Part shown: in pieces, positions 8,054-15,713 of the stretch
Layout of the letters: each line of letters begins with the position of its first letter
How positions within the stretch are numbered: the stretch's first letter is position 1
The notes under the pieces: generated by a model
What the model saw: only the letters and a program-made list of their open reading frames with translations
What the model was told of the DNA's origin: nothing
Database searches by the model: none
Source: Afifella sp. IM 167
GTDB lineage: Bacteria; Pseudomonadota; Alphaproteobacteria; Rhizobiales; Afifellaceae
Direction: 5' to 3'
DNA length: 64,000 nt
Assembly (NCBI RefSeq): GCF_020144925.1
Contig: NZ_NSLC01000005.1
Span: forward strand, 310,001 to 374,000
Program-made: the position numbers and the translations under genes

Positions 8054-9451
8054 ATGTCAAAGCTGAAACGCCAACGGATTCGCGATCCACTCCACAATCT
8101 GATCGAGTTCGACGAGGGTGACCCTTTCGAACGGATGCTATGGCGCGTCGTCAAGACCGCACCATTCCAGAGGCTGCGCCGGATTCGCCAGCTCGGGTTC
8201 AGCGATCTCGTCTATCCGGGCGCGACGCATTCACGTTTCGCCCATTCGCTCGGCGTGTTCCATACGGCTCGGAAGCTCATGAGCATCGTCGAGCGATACG
8301 TTCCCAACGAACCAAATGAACGCGTCAACGCGCAGGCGGCACTTGCCGCGGCGCTTGTCCATGACGTTGGGCACGGCCCTTTCAGTCATGCCTTTGAGGC
8401 TGTTGGGAAGCAACTCGGCTGGAAGCTTGTCGGGGAGCATGAAAATCATAGCGAGGCATTGATCCGATCGACCGAGGAAGATGCAATCGGCACCATTCTG
8501 AATCGCCATGTTGAAGGGTTCGCAGACACGGTTGCGGGCATCGTCCGGGGCGGTCCTGCGACCGTCTATCGGGCGGTCGTCTCGAGCCAATTCGATGCCG
8601 ACCGTCTCGACTATGTTCGCCGGGATCGGTTGATGTCGGGCACACAACTGGCGGGCATCGATTTCGACTGGCTTATTGCGAACCTCGAAATCGGGGAATT
8701 GCCGCCGGACGAGACCGGCATCGGGCGGCAGACTTTCGTTCTCGGCCCGAAGGCGATCTACGCAGCGGAGGGCTTCGTCACGGGCCTTTTCCAGATGTAC
8801 CCGACGGTCTATCTCCACAAGACCACTCGCGGAGCCGAGAAGCTTTTCCAGACGATGCTGCTGAGGGTTGCAGAACTCGTCACCAACGGTGAAGCCGCGG
8901 CCACCGGGCTCCCGGAGAACCATCCTTTAACCAATCTTTTCCGGGAACCTGAGAATCTTGCGGCGCTGGCCGATCTCGATGATGCGGTGGTTCTCGGCGC
9001 GTTGCCGCTCCTTCGCCAGTCGGCCGATCCCCTCGTGAAGGGTTTTTCCGGGAGGCTCCAAACGCGCAAATTGTTCAAGGCGATCGATCTCGGTCCGTCG
9101 ATAGCCACGGCGAGCATGGATCAGTCGAGCAAGTACGACGAGCGTGTCTTTCTCAAGCTGCAGGAGCAGGTTACGGCGAAGATCGAGGAATGGCTCAAGC
9201 AGCGCGACAGCTACGGGCGCATTCTCCTCGATTCAACCTCGCGCAAGCCATACAAGCCGATCGAAGAAGAGGGACCGATGAATCAGATCTGGATACGGGA
9301 AGAAGACAAGCTTGTGGACATCAGGGACAGATCGTCCTCCTTGGCGGCCACCGGAACCTTTCGTGCCTTTCGCGCCTATGTCGCGGAGGGGGACGAAAAG
9401 GCTCGCCAGTTTGTCTCGGAGACTGTATCGAACGCAATCAAGGGAGCATGA
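8054..9451 (+). CDS. HD-domain phosphohydrolase, YwfO/COG1078-like (dGTPase superfamily)
   Basis: This 465-residue protein has the HD metal-dependent phosphohydrolase fold of the COG1078 group, related to dGTPases and the B. subtilis dNTPase YwfO. Metal ligands are visible as the first His in THSRFAHSLG, the HD pair in ALVHDVGHGPFSHAFE and the later Asp in SSQFDADRLDYVRRD. The N-terminus RIRDPLHNLIEFDE is also characteristic. The predicted activity is nucleotide dephosphorylation, with the exact substrate unknown. The gene has lower GC than its neighbours, starts about 300 bp after tRNA-Arg, and overlaps the next gene by ATGA. This suggests a horizontally acquired two-gene unit, possibly protective against phage by dNTP depletion; that role is inference only. 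Confidence 0.87.
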   Translation: MSKLKRQRIRDPLHNLIEFDEGDPFERMLWRVVKTAPFQRLRRIRQLGFSDLVYPGATHSRFAHSLGVFHTARKLMSIVERYVPNEPNERVNAQAALAAALVHDVGHGPFSHAFEAVGKQLGWKLVGEHENHSEALIRSTEEDAIGTILNRHVEGFADTVAGIVRGGPATVYRAVVSSQFDADRLDYVRRDRLMSGTQLAGIDFDWLIANLEIGELPPDETGIGRQTFVLGPKAIYAAEGFVTGLFQMYPTVYLHKTTRGAEKLFQTMLLRVAELVTNGEAAATGLPENHPLTNLFREPENLAALADLDDAVVLGALPLLRQSADPLVKGFSGRLQTRKLFKAIDLGPSIATASMDQSSKYDERVFLKLQEQVTAKIEEWLKQRDSYGRILLDSTSRKPYKPIEEEGPMNQIWIREEDKLVDIRDRSSSLAATGTFRAFRAYVAEGDEKARQFVSETVSNAIKGA

Positions 9452-9987
9452 CGGTGTCCGCATTGCCCAAGAAGTTGGTGGATCGGCTAGCCCCTGTCGC
9501 TCACATAATCGACGACGCCGGCGGTGAAATCGTCGGTCGGACCAAGTTGCAGAAGACAGCTTATCTCTTGACGCTGGCCGGTTTCGAAAACCGGTTTCGA
9601 TTTGGCTACAAGCACTACGGGCCTTTCAGCGAAGATCTGGCGGAAGCAGCCGAGCTCGCTGCGGCATTCGAGTTGATTTCTGAGCAGCAGAAACCGGCTT
9701 CTTGGGGCGGAAGCTATTCCGTCTACGCGGCGAAGGCTGCGGGGTGTACCGTGCCGGCCGGCCGAGTTGGATTGGCGGAGGCGGCGGCTAAATCTGATGC
9801 CATCTTGTTGGAACTGGCCGCAACTGCAGCCTATTTGGCTCAGGAAGGAAGGCCGAAGCCTTGGGAGGAGACTGCAAGGCGTAAGCCCGATAAGGCTGCG
9901 GAGGGACGCTTGGACAGCGCGAAAGCGCTCTACGCGGAGTTGCGTGCAGCATCGGACGATGCGCTGCCAGAAATTGCCAGTCTGTAG
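9448..9987 (+). CDS. YwgA-like protein paired with the HD phosphohydrolase
   Basis: This 179-residue soluble protein starts at an ATG overlapping the stop of the HD gene by four bases (ATGA), so translation is coupled. The N-terminal half contains GGEIVGRTKLQKTAYLL and FGYKHYGPFSEDLAEAAEL. This pattern (a Lys-Leu-Gln-Lys helix, then His/Tyr-x-Gly-Pro-[FY]-Ser) matches B. subtilis YwgA and is distantly like the SocA/Panacea fold. From memory, ywgA and the HD gene ywfO are neighbours in Bacillus, which would make this a conserved pairing across phyla. The C-terminal half is Ala- and Lys-rich and helical. The biochemical role is not known; a regulator or partner of the HD enzyme is the natural guess. 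Confidence 0.65.
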   Translation: MTVSALPKKLVDRLAPVAHIIDDAGGEIVGRTKLQKTAYLLTLAGFENRFRFGYKHYGPFSEDLAEAAELAAAFELISEQQKPASWGGSYSVYAAKAAGCTVPAGRVGLAEAAAKSDAILLELAATAAYLAQEGRPKPWEETARRKPDKAAEGRLDSAKALYAELRAASDDALPEIASL

Positions 9988-10083
9988 CTTCGCCCTTCTC
10001 TTGCCAGTAACCGCCTTCGCCACGAGATCGTCGTCGCGCCCAACAGAGATCCCGTCGATAGCCATGCCTGGGAGCGTGAGGCG

Positions 10084-10105
10084 CCCCGGGCGTCTCCACC
10101 CGGGG
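10084..10105. terminator. hairpin at the 3' side of the truncated MBL copy
   Basis: A perfect 7-bp stem (CCCCGGG / CCCGGGG, 8-nt loop) lies between the YwgA-like gene and the truncated metallo-beta-lactamase-fold copy. The intact copy at 13415 also has a GC-rich hairpin at the matching position (13376-13408), so the terminator may have been duplicated with it. Confidence 0.45.
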
Positions 10106-10112
10106 CTTCGTC

Positions 10113-10384
10113 TCACGCCGTTTCGACATTCGCGCCGAAATACATGAACTCGCGGTCCATGCCGGAAACGTCGGAGGCCGCGAGCTTGAGCCCCGAAGAA
10201 TCGAGCATCTTGTAGCTCTTCTGGCTCTTCACCCATTCGTCGGCCGTCTGCAGGGTGGAGAGCGTGTAGGTCCTCGTCTCGTTGAGATAGTGCGTCGGGA
10301 TGACGATCTTCGGCTTTAGCCGCTCCACGATGGCGTTGCCCTGCTCGTAGGAGAGGATGTCCTGCGGGTCGTCGACGCGCAGCC
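10113..10384 (-). repeat. direct repeat copy A (3' end of MBL-fold gene)
   Basis: This stretch is a near copy of 13415-13686. By my alignment there are only about a dozen differences, most of them in the last 25 bases. Copies A and B are in the same orientation, about 3.3 kb apart, and bracket the OYE and lyase genes. Confidence 0.9.
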
Positions 10385-10403
10385 TCAAGGAGGTCGATCT
10401 CAT
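10113..10403 (-). pseudogene. truncated second copy of the Tat-exported MBL-fold protein (C-terminal third)
   Basis: The frame encodes 96 residues, of which about the last 85 repeat the C-terminus of the intact protein at 13415-14398 (for example DILSYEQGNAIVERLKPKIV and MDREFMYFGANVETA). The metal-binding N-terminal part, including the HTHFDHDAID motif, and the Tat signal are absent. The first residues are unrelated and have no clear ribosome site. It is therefore a gene fragment made by partial duplication, not a functional enzyme. Confidence 0.85.
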
Positions 10404-10439
10404 CCCTCGTGGCCCCGGGGGCCTCGACGCAAGGCGGGT

Positions 10440-11693
10440 CTATTCCTCCGCGTCGCGAGGGTCGGAAGGGCGCCGGAAGGGAAAATCCGCCTTCATCGCC
10501 TCGGGCACCTGGGCGAGCTCCCTTTCCCGAGAGGCGAGGCGCTGGGCATAGACGGGCGGCAGCAGATCCAGCCAATCCCGCATTCCCAATTTCTTTGCTG
10601 CGTGGACGGGCCAGTAGGGGTCGATCATCATCTCCTGAGCGATGGCGATCATGTCGGCACGCCCCTCCTCAAGGGCCGCCTCGGCCTGCTCGGGTTCGGT
10701 GATCATCCCCAGACCGATGGTCTTGATGTCCGCCTCGCGGCGGATGTGCTCGGAGAACCGCAGGTGATAGCCGGGAAAGTGCGGGACGGCGGGAAGCCTC
10801 GAGCGGCCGAGAAGCCCGCCGCTCGAACAGGCGAGATAGTCCACGCCGCGTGCCTTGAGTGCCACGGCAAGCGCGACGCTGTCGTCGATGTCCCAGTGGC
10901 CGCCCTTGCCGTCGACAGACGAGAGACGGAAGAAGAGCGGTCGATCCTGCGGCCAGACCTCGCGCACCGCTTCCACGATCTCCAGGGCGAACCGCATCCT
11001 TCCCGCCCGGTCGCCGCCGTAACCGTCCGTGCGCGTGTTGGCGACGGGCGAAAGGAACTGGTTGATCAGGTAGCCGTGGCCGCCGTGGACCTCGAGAACG
11101 TCGAACCCGGCGTCGCGCGAGCGTGACGCGGCATCGCGCCAGAACCGGATCTGCTCGCCGATCTGGGCGATGTCGAGCGCCTCAGGCGTCTGGCGGTCCG
11201 GCGCGTGGGCAAGCGCGCTCGACGATACCACCTGCCAGGGACCTTCGCCCTTCGCCTCGTCCTTTGGTCCGAGTGGCGAGCGGCCTTCCCATGGCGGGCG
11301 CGCGGAGCTGCGGCGCCCGCCATGGCCGATCTGGATCGCCGGCAGCGCCCCGAGGTCTTTCAGGAAATCCGTGACGCGGCGGAATTTTCGTGCCTGGGCG
11401 TCGGTGTAAATCCCGGCGCAACGATGGCTGCGCCTGCCGCGCGGCTCGACGGCGGTATCCTCCGCGAAGACGATCCCGGCTCCGCCCATGGCGAACTGGC
11501 CGAGATGGACAAGGTGCCAGTCGGTGACCTCGCCGTCATTGGCAAGGTATTGCGACATCGGCCCTAGAATGATCCTGTTTCGCGCCGTTACGCCCCGCAT
11601 GGGCATGGGCCGAAACAGCATCGGACGTTCCGCTTCAGGCGTCGTCGGCCCGACCGGGCCATCGATGGCGACGGTTACTCCGGCAATCTTCAT
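10440..11693 (-). CDS. NADH:flavin oxidoreductase, Old Yellow Enzyme family (YqjM/XenA-like)
   Basis: This 417-residue FMN-dependent ene-reductase reduces activated C=C bonds with NAD(P)H. The chosen ATG (11693) overlaps the stop of the upstream lyase by ATGA; the frame is open further upstream but without support. Family motifs include NRIILGPMSQYLANDGEVTD, the substrate-binding QIGHGGRRS (usually QLxHAGR) and the barrel signature HGYLINQFLSPVANTRTDGY. No C-terminal iron-sulfur or NAD domain is present, so it is the short OYE class and not a 2,4-dienoyl-CoA reductase. The operon with an argininosuccinate lyase-like enzyme suggests catabolism of an unsaturated or N-substituted dicarboxylate. 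The substrate is unknown. Confidence 0.88.
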   Translation of the reverse strand: MKIAGVTVAIDGPVGPTTPEAERPMLFRPMPMRGVTARNRIILGPMSQYLANDGEVTDWHLVHLGQFAMGGAGIVFAEDTAVEPRGRRSHRCAGIYTDAQARKFRRVTDFLKDLGALPAIQIGHGGRRSSARPPWEGRSPLGPKDEAKGEGPWQVVSSSALAHAPDRQTPEALDIAQIGEQIRFWRDAASRSRDAGFDVLEVHGGHGYLINQFLSPVANTRTDGYGGDRAGRMRFALEIVEAVREVWPQDRPLFFRLSSVDGKGGHWDIDDSVALAVALKARGVDYLACSSGGLLGRSRLPAVPHFPGYHLRFSEHIRREADIKTIGLGMITEPEQAEAALEEGRADMIAIAQEMMIDPYWPVHAAKKLGMRDWLDLLPPVYAQRLASRERELAQVPEAMKADFPFRRPSDPRDAEE

Positions 11694-13222
11694 GGTGCTG
11701 TGTCCAGGTTTCTCGTATGGGCCGACGAGGCGCTCTGCGCCTCCGTGCTGCGGGCCACGATTGCGCGCGCAGCCGCATCGAGCGCCGTCTCCGCGTCTCG
11801 GCCCCTTTGGTGCTCGCCGTCGAGCCATTGACGCAGCGCGACGGCGCCTTCCCGCAACGCTGCCACCTGCTTCTGCACGCTTGCCGGCGCTGGCCCGCCG
11901 TTCGAGCGGGTGGCGACCAGCTGGACGACATCGAGCGCCTGATGCACCGCCTTGGTTTGGACGCGGATCGTCCCGCCGGCCGCGGCCGACAGCGCCGCAG
12001 CGACGGCCTCGGGCGTGATGTTATCGCCTCCCTGTCCCGATACGGCGCGCACGGCCTCGGCAACCAGATGGTGCGCTCGCCGGAACGGAACGCCATGAGC
12101 GTCGACCAGCAGATAAACGAGCTGAGGCGCCTGGGCCCAGCCGGCTTCCGCGGCCGCACGCATCCTCTCGCGATCGGTTTCGAGCGTGGGCAGGGCGCGG
12201 GAAAGAAGGGTGCAGACGTCGCGAGCCGGCTTCATGCAGTCCATGAGCCGGTTCGGAATATGAATCAGTCCGTTGCCGACGATCGGCAGCCCGCCGGAGA
12301 AAAGCTGCAGCGCCTCCGACCAGGCGCCCGCGGCCTGCGCTGCGACGGGCCGGACCATCCGCAGGGCGTATGGATTGCGCTTTTGCGGCATCAGATAGCT
12401 CGTGCCGCTGAACGCGTCGCCGAAACGCAGAAAGCCATATTCGGGGCTGCACCAGACGAAGATGTTCTCGGCGGCCCGGGCGAGGTTCGCCGTCAAGATC
12501 GACATCGCCGACAGCACTTCGAGTTCGGCATCGAGCGAGGCGTAGCCGTAAAGGGACGATCGCATGAGCGAGGGGAAGCCGAGCAGCTCCGCTACGCGGC
12601 CGCGGTCGATGGGCAGCGGCGCCGGCACGACCTGGCCGATATCGGCGCGGCTGCGCGACAGCGATTCATGCGCGCAGCGCAGGCGCTTCAGGTCGGCGGC
12701 AAGTCCCTCGGCAAGCGCTGCAAAATAGTAGCCGAGCGTGATGGGCTCCGCGGGCTGCCCCCAGGTCGCATAAGGCATGACGGCCTCCGTCTCGCGAAGT
12801 GCCAGTTCAAGCAGCGTCTCCTGGAGCTCTGCGACGGCGTCGACGAGCTGCAGATGTTCCTCGCGGCACGCGATCTGCCGCGCCACGAACTCGCACTCCT
12901 GCCTGGCGCGGCCGATGCTGACCCAGCCCGCATTCTCGGCGCCGCAGCGTCGCGCGAGTTCCGCCTCCATGTTCGGCTGGTGTCCGTCGAGCCTTGCATC
13001 TTGAGGAAGCGCATCGAAGCCGGTCTCCGCCAAAGCGCCGAGCGCGCCGAGCAGGCTCGCGGCCGGTTGCAGCGGAATGATGCCGGCCTCGGTGGCGGCG
13101 ACCACATGGGCTTTGTTGTAGCGCAGGAGGGGCAAAAACGTCGCCGCGCCATGCCGCCATTCCAGGGCGTAACTGCGGACGAGATCGGGGTGTGGCTTCG
13201 GCCCGTTGGCGGATTGGCTCAT
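11690..13222 (-). CDS. argininosuccinate lyase-like protein (fumarase/aspartase superfamily)
   Basis: This 510-residue protein has the superfamily signature GTSYLMPQKRNP, close to the GSSLMPQKKNP of argininosuccinate lyase. The catalytic Ser is retained but a Tyr is inserted or substituted beside it. The start at 13222 gives MSQSANGPKPHPDL. Since an argF-containing arginine operon is elsewhere in the window and this gene sits with an OYE reductase between direct repeats, a housekeeping ArgH role is unlikely. Related paralogues, such as EDDS lyase, act on other N-substituted aspartates or related C-N bonds. The reaction expected is beta-elimination giving fumarate or a related alkene; the substrate is not predictable from sequence alone. 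Confidence 0.8.
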   Translation of the reverse strand: MSQSANGPKPHPDLVRSYALEWRHGAATFLPLLRYNKAHVVAATEAGIIPLQPAASLLGALGALAETGFDALPQDARLDGHQPNMEAELARRCGAENAGWVSIGRARQECEFVARQIACREEHLQLVDAVAELQETLLELALRETEAVMPYATWGQPAEPITLGYYFAALAEGLAADLKRLRCAHESLSRSRADIGQVVPAPLPIDRGRVAELLGFPSLMRSSLYGYASLDAELEVLSAMSILTANLARAAENIFVWCSPEYGFLRFGDAFSGTSYLMPQKRNPYALRMVRPVAAQAAGAWSEALQLFSGGLPIVGNGLIHIPNRLMDCMKPARDVCTLLSRALPTLETDRERMRAAAEAGWAQAPQLVYLLVDAHGVPFRRAHHLVAEAVRAVSGQGGDNITPEAVAAALSAAAGGTIRVQTKAVHQALDVVQLVATRSNGGPAPASVQKQVAALREGAVALRQWLDGEHQRGRDAETALDAAARAIVARSTEAQSASSAHTRNLDTAP

Positions 13223-13375
13223 GAAGGCGCTCCCTGTTCTTATTGGCTTTTGCCAACAGGGTATCGGGCATATGACGCTGGTTCGTAAAGGCTTTTCGGT
13301 CCAATTGGTGGCCTTCGAGCAACCGAAGGTTGCGCTTTCGTTCTCTCGCCGATCGACGCCGGGTAGCGAGCGCCC

Positions 13376-13408
13376 AAGCGCCCCGGGCATTGCTGCCCGG
13401 AGCGCTTT
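13376..13408. terminator. strong hairpin after the intact MBL-fold gene
   Basis: The arms AGCGC-CCGGGCA and TGCCCGG-GCGCT pair over 12 bp with one mismatch and a 4-nt loop, and TTTT follows on the plus strand. It lies just past the 3' end of the minus-strand MBL gene, in the lyase upstream region. Confidence 0.55.
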
Positions 13409-13414
13409 TGTCGT

Positions 13415-13686
13415 TCAGGCGGTTTCGACGTTCGCGCCGAAATACATGAACTCGCGGTCCATGCCGGAAACGTCGGAGGCCGCGAGCTTGAGCCCCGAAG
13501 AATCGAGCATCTTGTAGCTCTTCTGGCTCTTCACCCATTCGTCGGCCGTCTGCAGGGTGGAGAGCGTGTAGGTCGTCGTCTCGTTGAGGTAGTGCGTCGG
13601 GATGACGATCTTCGGCTTCAGCCGCTCCACGATGGCGTTGCCCTGCTCGTAGGAGAGGATGTGCTGCGAGCCGTCGACGGGCAGGG
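13415..13686 (-). repeat. direct repeat copy B (3' end of intact MBL-fold gene)
   Basis: This is the counterpart of 10113-10384 in the same orientation. Here it is the natural 3' end of an intact gene, so this is the likely donor copy. Confidence 0.9.
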
Positions 13687-14398
13687 TGAGGACGTCGACC
13701 TTCCCGACCGCGTCCCAGAAGGCCTCGGGCGGGTTCGGCCGGTTGTCGCCCCAGATGAGGGTTCGGATGCCGCCCGTCTCGATGACGTAGGTGACCATGT
13801 CCATATGGCCGACATTGTCGGGCGGGCAGGCCTTGGCGCCGAACTCGGCGATGGCGTTCGTCCAGTTGTACCAGCCGGGCGCCAGGCACGCATGTTTGTC
13901 GGCGAAGCCGTGGATCTTCAGGTCCGCGAACTCGAACTGGCCGACCATGCGGTCGAGCACCATGGTCGAGGCCGGCCGGTCGATCGCGTCGTGGTCGAAA
14001 TGGGTGTGCGTCGACATGGTGATGTCGGCGAGCGTTTCGGGGAACTTCATCTTGAACCAGAGGCCCCAGGCGCCGGAAGGGTCGTCCCGCCAGGGGTCGA
14101 TCACCAGCGTCGCGCCGGCCGGCGAGGTGATCTTGAAGGCGCAGTGCCCGTAATAGTCGAGGCCGACTTCGCCGCTCTCAAAGCTCGTCTTTTCCTGCAG
14201 TTCCAGCACGTGGTTGTTGTTGCCGGGCTGCATCCAGTCCGTCGACTGGGCTTCGGCACGCGAGGAAAGAAGCGCGCTCGCGCCCACCCCGGCCGCTCCC
14301 GCGGCCATGAAGAAGGAGCGCCGCGACAGCCCCGGCGCCAGCTCGTCCCGCCGCCCGTCGAGCCGGGTCGGCTTCAGTTCGGTCTTTTTCATGTTCAC
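13415..14398 (-). CDS. Tat-exported MBL-fold metallohydrolase (UlaG-like)
   Basis: This 327-residue protein has a twin-arginine signal (LSRRSFFMAAGAAGVGASAL), so it is predicted to be exported folded to the periplasm. The metallo-beta-lactamase metal motif reads STHTHFDHDAID, and further metal-ligand candidates follow in HGFADKHACL and in the C-terminal IVIPTHYLNE. The overall pattern fits the UlaG-like/COG2220 lactonase-type branch, whose members hydrolyse varied esters, lactones or phosphodiesters. The in vivo substrate is unknown. Its last 85 or so codons are duplicated at 10113. It is separated from the lyase operon by a strong hairpin. Confidence 0.85.
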   Translation of the reverse strand: MNMKKTELKPTRLDGRRDELAPGLSRRSFFMAAGAAGVGASALLSSRAEAQSTDWMQPGNNNHVLELQEKTSFESGEVGLDYYGHCAFKITSPAGATLVIDPWRDDPSGAWGLWFKMKFPETLADITMSTHTHFDHDAIDRPASTMVLDRMVGQFEFADLKIHGFADKHACLAPGWYNWTNAIAEFGAKACPPDNVGHMDMVTYVIETGGIRTLIWGDNRPNPPEAFWDAVGKVDVLTLPVDGSQHILSYEQGNAIVERLKPKIVIPTHYLNETTTYTLSTLQTADEWVKSQKSYKMLDSSGLKLAASDVSGMDREFMYFGANVETA

Positions 14399-14450
14399 CC
14401 TCCTTGGCTGGCGATGACGTAGCGTCAGCGCCGCATCCGGAGGCTAGCAG

Positions 14451-14474
14451 CGGGGCCCGGGCCGGTCGGCCCCG
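14451..14474 (-). terminator. hairpin after the GAF/LuxR regulator gene
   Basis: A 7-bp stem (CGGGGCC / GGCCCCG, 10-nt loop) lies about 45 nt beyond the stop of the minus-strand regulator gene. There is no T-run. Confidence 0.35.
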
Positions 14475-14519
14475 GTAAAACGGGGGCGGAATGGGAGGCA
14501 AATCCCCATATCGCGGCCC

Positions 14520-15482
14520 TCAGCGCATGGACAGGAGATAGGTCCTGAGATTCACGCTTCGCCGATCGATGCCGAGCTTTTTTCGGATATTGTTTCGGTG
14601 AAAATCGATGGTGCTCGTCTCGCGCGACAGGGCCGTGGCGATCCGCTTCGTCGTGTATCCGTGGATCACCATCTCGGCGACTTCCCTTTCCACCGGCGTC
14701 AGCTTGCCGAGCTCGCTCGCCATGCGGCCCGCAAAGCCCGAGGTGATGGAGGCAAGGTTGGCTTCCAGAAGGTCGAGCGTCGCCTCGGCCGGCGCGCCCG
14801 GCGGGCAGGCGGCCCGAAGCTTCGCCAGATGCGGCAGGACGAGGCTGTTGATCTGGGTGAGCACGTCGTCCTCCAGCTCCGCCCGCGCCCCCTCCACCTG
14901 CTTCAGGATGACCTTCAGCGCCGTATTGGCTTCTTCCAGCTCCGCCGTGCGAGAAAAGACGCGCCGCTCCAGGTGCTTCAGCGTCTCCTTCAGCTCTCCC
15001 TCGACCTTGCGCCGGCGGTCGATCTCGATGAGCAGGGCAAGGTCGCCCTCGATGAGGCCGCGCAGTTCCTCCAAGAGCTCGCGATAGGCGAGCGCCGTTT
15101 CGTTCTCCTTGCGGTCGAGGATGCAGATGGTGCCGAAGAGCGAGCCGTCCGGCCATGCGAGGGGATAGCCGAGATAGAACGACATGCCGAACTCAAGGTC
15201 GTCATTGTCGTCCCAGGCTGGGTCGGCGCGCGCGTCGCGCACCAGGAGCGCCTCGTGCCTTTCGAGCACCGCATAGCAGTAGAGCTTCGGATGCAGCGTG
15301 AAGTTCTGGCCGACCTCGTAGGGGTTGCCCGGGCTGCGGCTGGAGACGAGGACGGCGTGATCGGGGGCGCAGGTGCGCATGACGAGGCTCGCCGGCACCT
15401 CGGCGATCTTCGCCGCAAGGTCGACCACCCTCTGCCATTTGGCGAGGGTTGCCGCGGGGATCTCGGGCTTTTCGGCCTGCAT
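14520..15482 (-). CDS. GAF-domain LuxR-type transcriptional regulator
   Basis: This 320-residue protein starts MQAEKPEIPAATLAKWQ. An N-terminal GAF domain, about residues 15-165, contains LGYPLAWPDGSLFGTICILD, typical of GAF sensors. A long coiled-coil helix follows, about 165-230 (ELKETLKHLERRVFSRTAEL). The C-terminal LuxR/FixJ helix-turn-helix, about 255-320, has LTPVEREVAEMVIHGYTTKR and IDFHRNNIRKKLGI. The architecture suggests a cytoplasmic single-component regulator or a modified sensor kinase output that binds DNA as a dimer. The ligand and target genes are not evident; the neighbouring autotransporter is a possible target because it is on the same strand upstream. Confidence 0.85.
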   Translation of the reverse strand: MQAEKPEIPAATLAKWQRVVDLAAKIAEVPASLVMRTCAPDHAVLVSSRSPGNPYEVGQNFTLHPKLYCYAVLERHEALLVRDARADPAWDDNDDLEFGMSFYLGYPLAWPDGSLFGTICILDRKENETALAYRELLEELRGLIEGDLALLIEIDRRRKVEGELKETLKHLERRVFSRTAELEEANTALKVILKQVEGARAELEDDVLTQINSLVLPHLAKLRAACPPGAPAEATLDLLEANLASITSGFAGRMASELGKLTPVEREVAEMVIHGYTTKRIATALSRETSTIDFHRNNIRKKLGIDRRSVNLRTYLLSMR

Positions 15483-15619
15483 GGGTCTTGCCTCCGCCGA
15501 GCGCAGTCCGTCTCCTTCAGCCAGTATCCGCGGCGCGGCGGGGCAGCGCAATCTTTGCGGCGGGGAGGGCGCGCGAGCGGCGCGGATGTCCGCCGCGGCG
15601 CAGGGCGTGGGCAACTCTG

Positions 15620-15670
15620 CCGAAATGATCGGTTGACCTTTGATGTCCGGCAGACGCTATGCGTCTCGCC
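15620..15670. repeat. short dispersed repeat, copy 1 (3' side of autotransporter)
   Basis: The core GATCGGTTGACCTTTGATG followed by TCCGGCAGACGCTATGCG matches 18901-18951 in the same orientation at roughly four of five positions. Confidence 0.6.
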
Positions 15671-15713
15671 GCTCGAAGCAGCGATCCAGGGATGAACCGG
15701 TTCGAGGACCGTC

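Noticed and set aside
7673-10112. Integration-site duplication of the tRNA-Arg 3' end
   Set aside because: I looked for a second copy of the tRNA 3' end downstream, up to 10112, and found none; no integrase gene is present. The island call therefore rests on GC and gene content only.
11690-13222. Assignment of the lyase as housekeeping argH
   Set aside because: The active-site motif is altered (GTSYLMPQKRNP), it is coupled to an OYE reductase, and lies between repeats; a catabolic paralogue is more likely.
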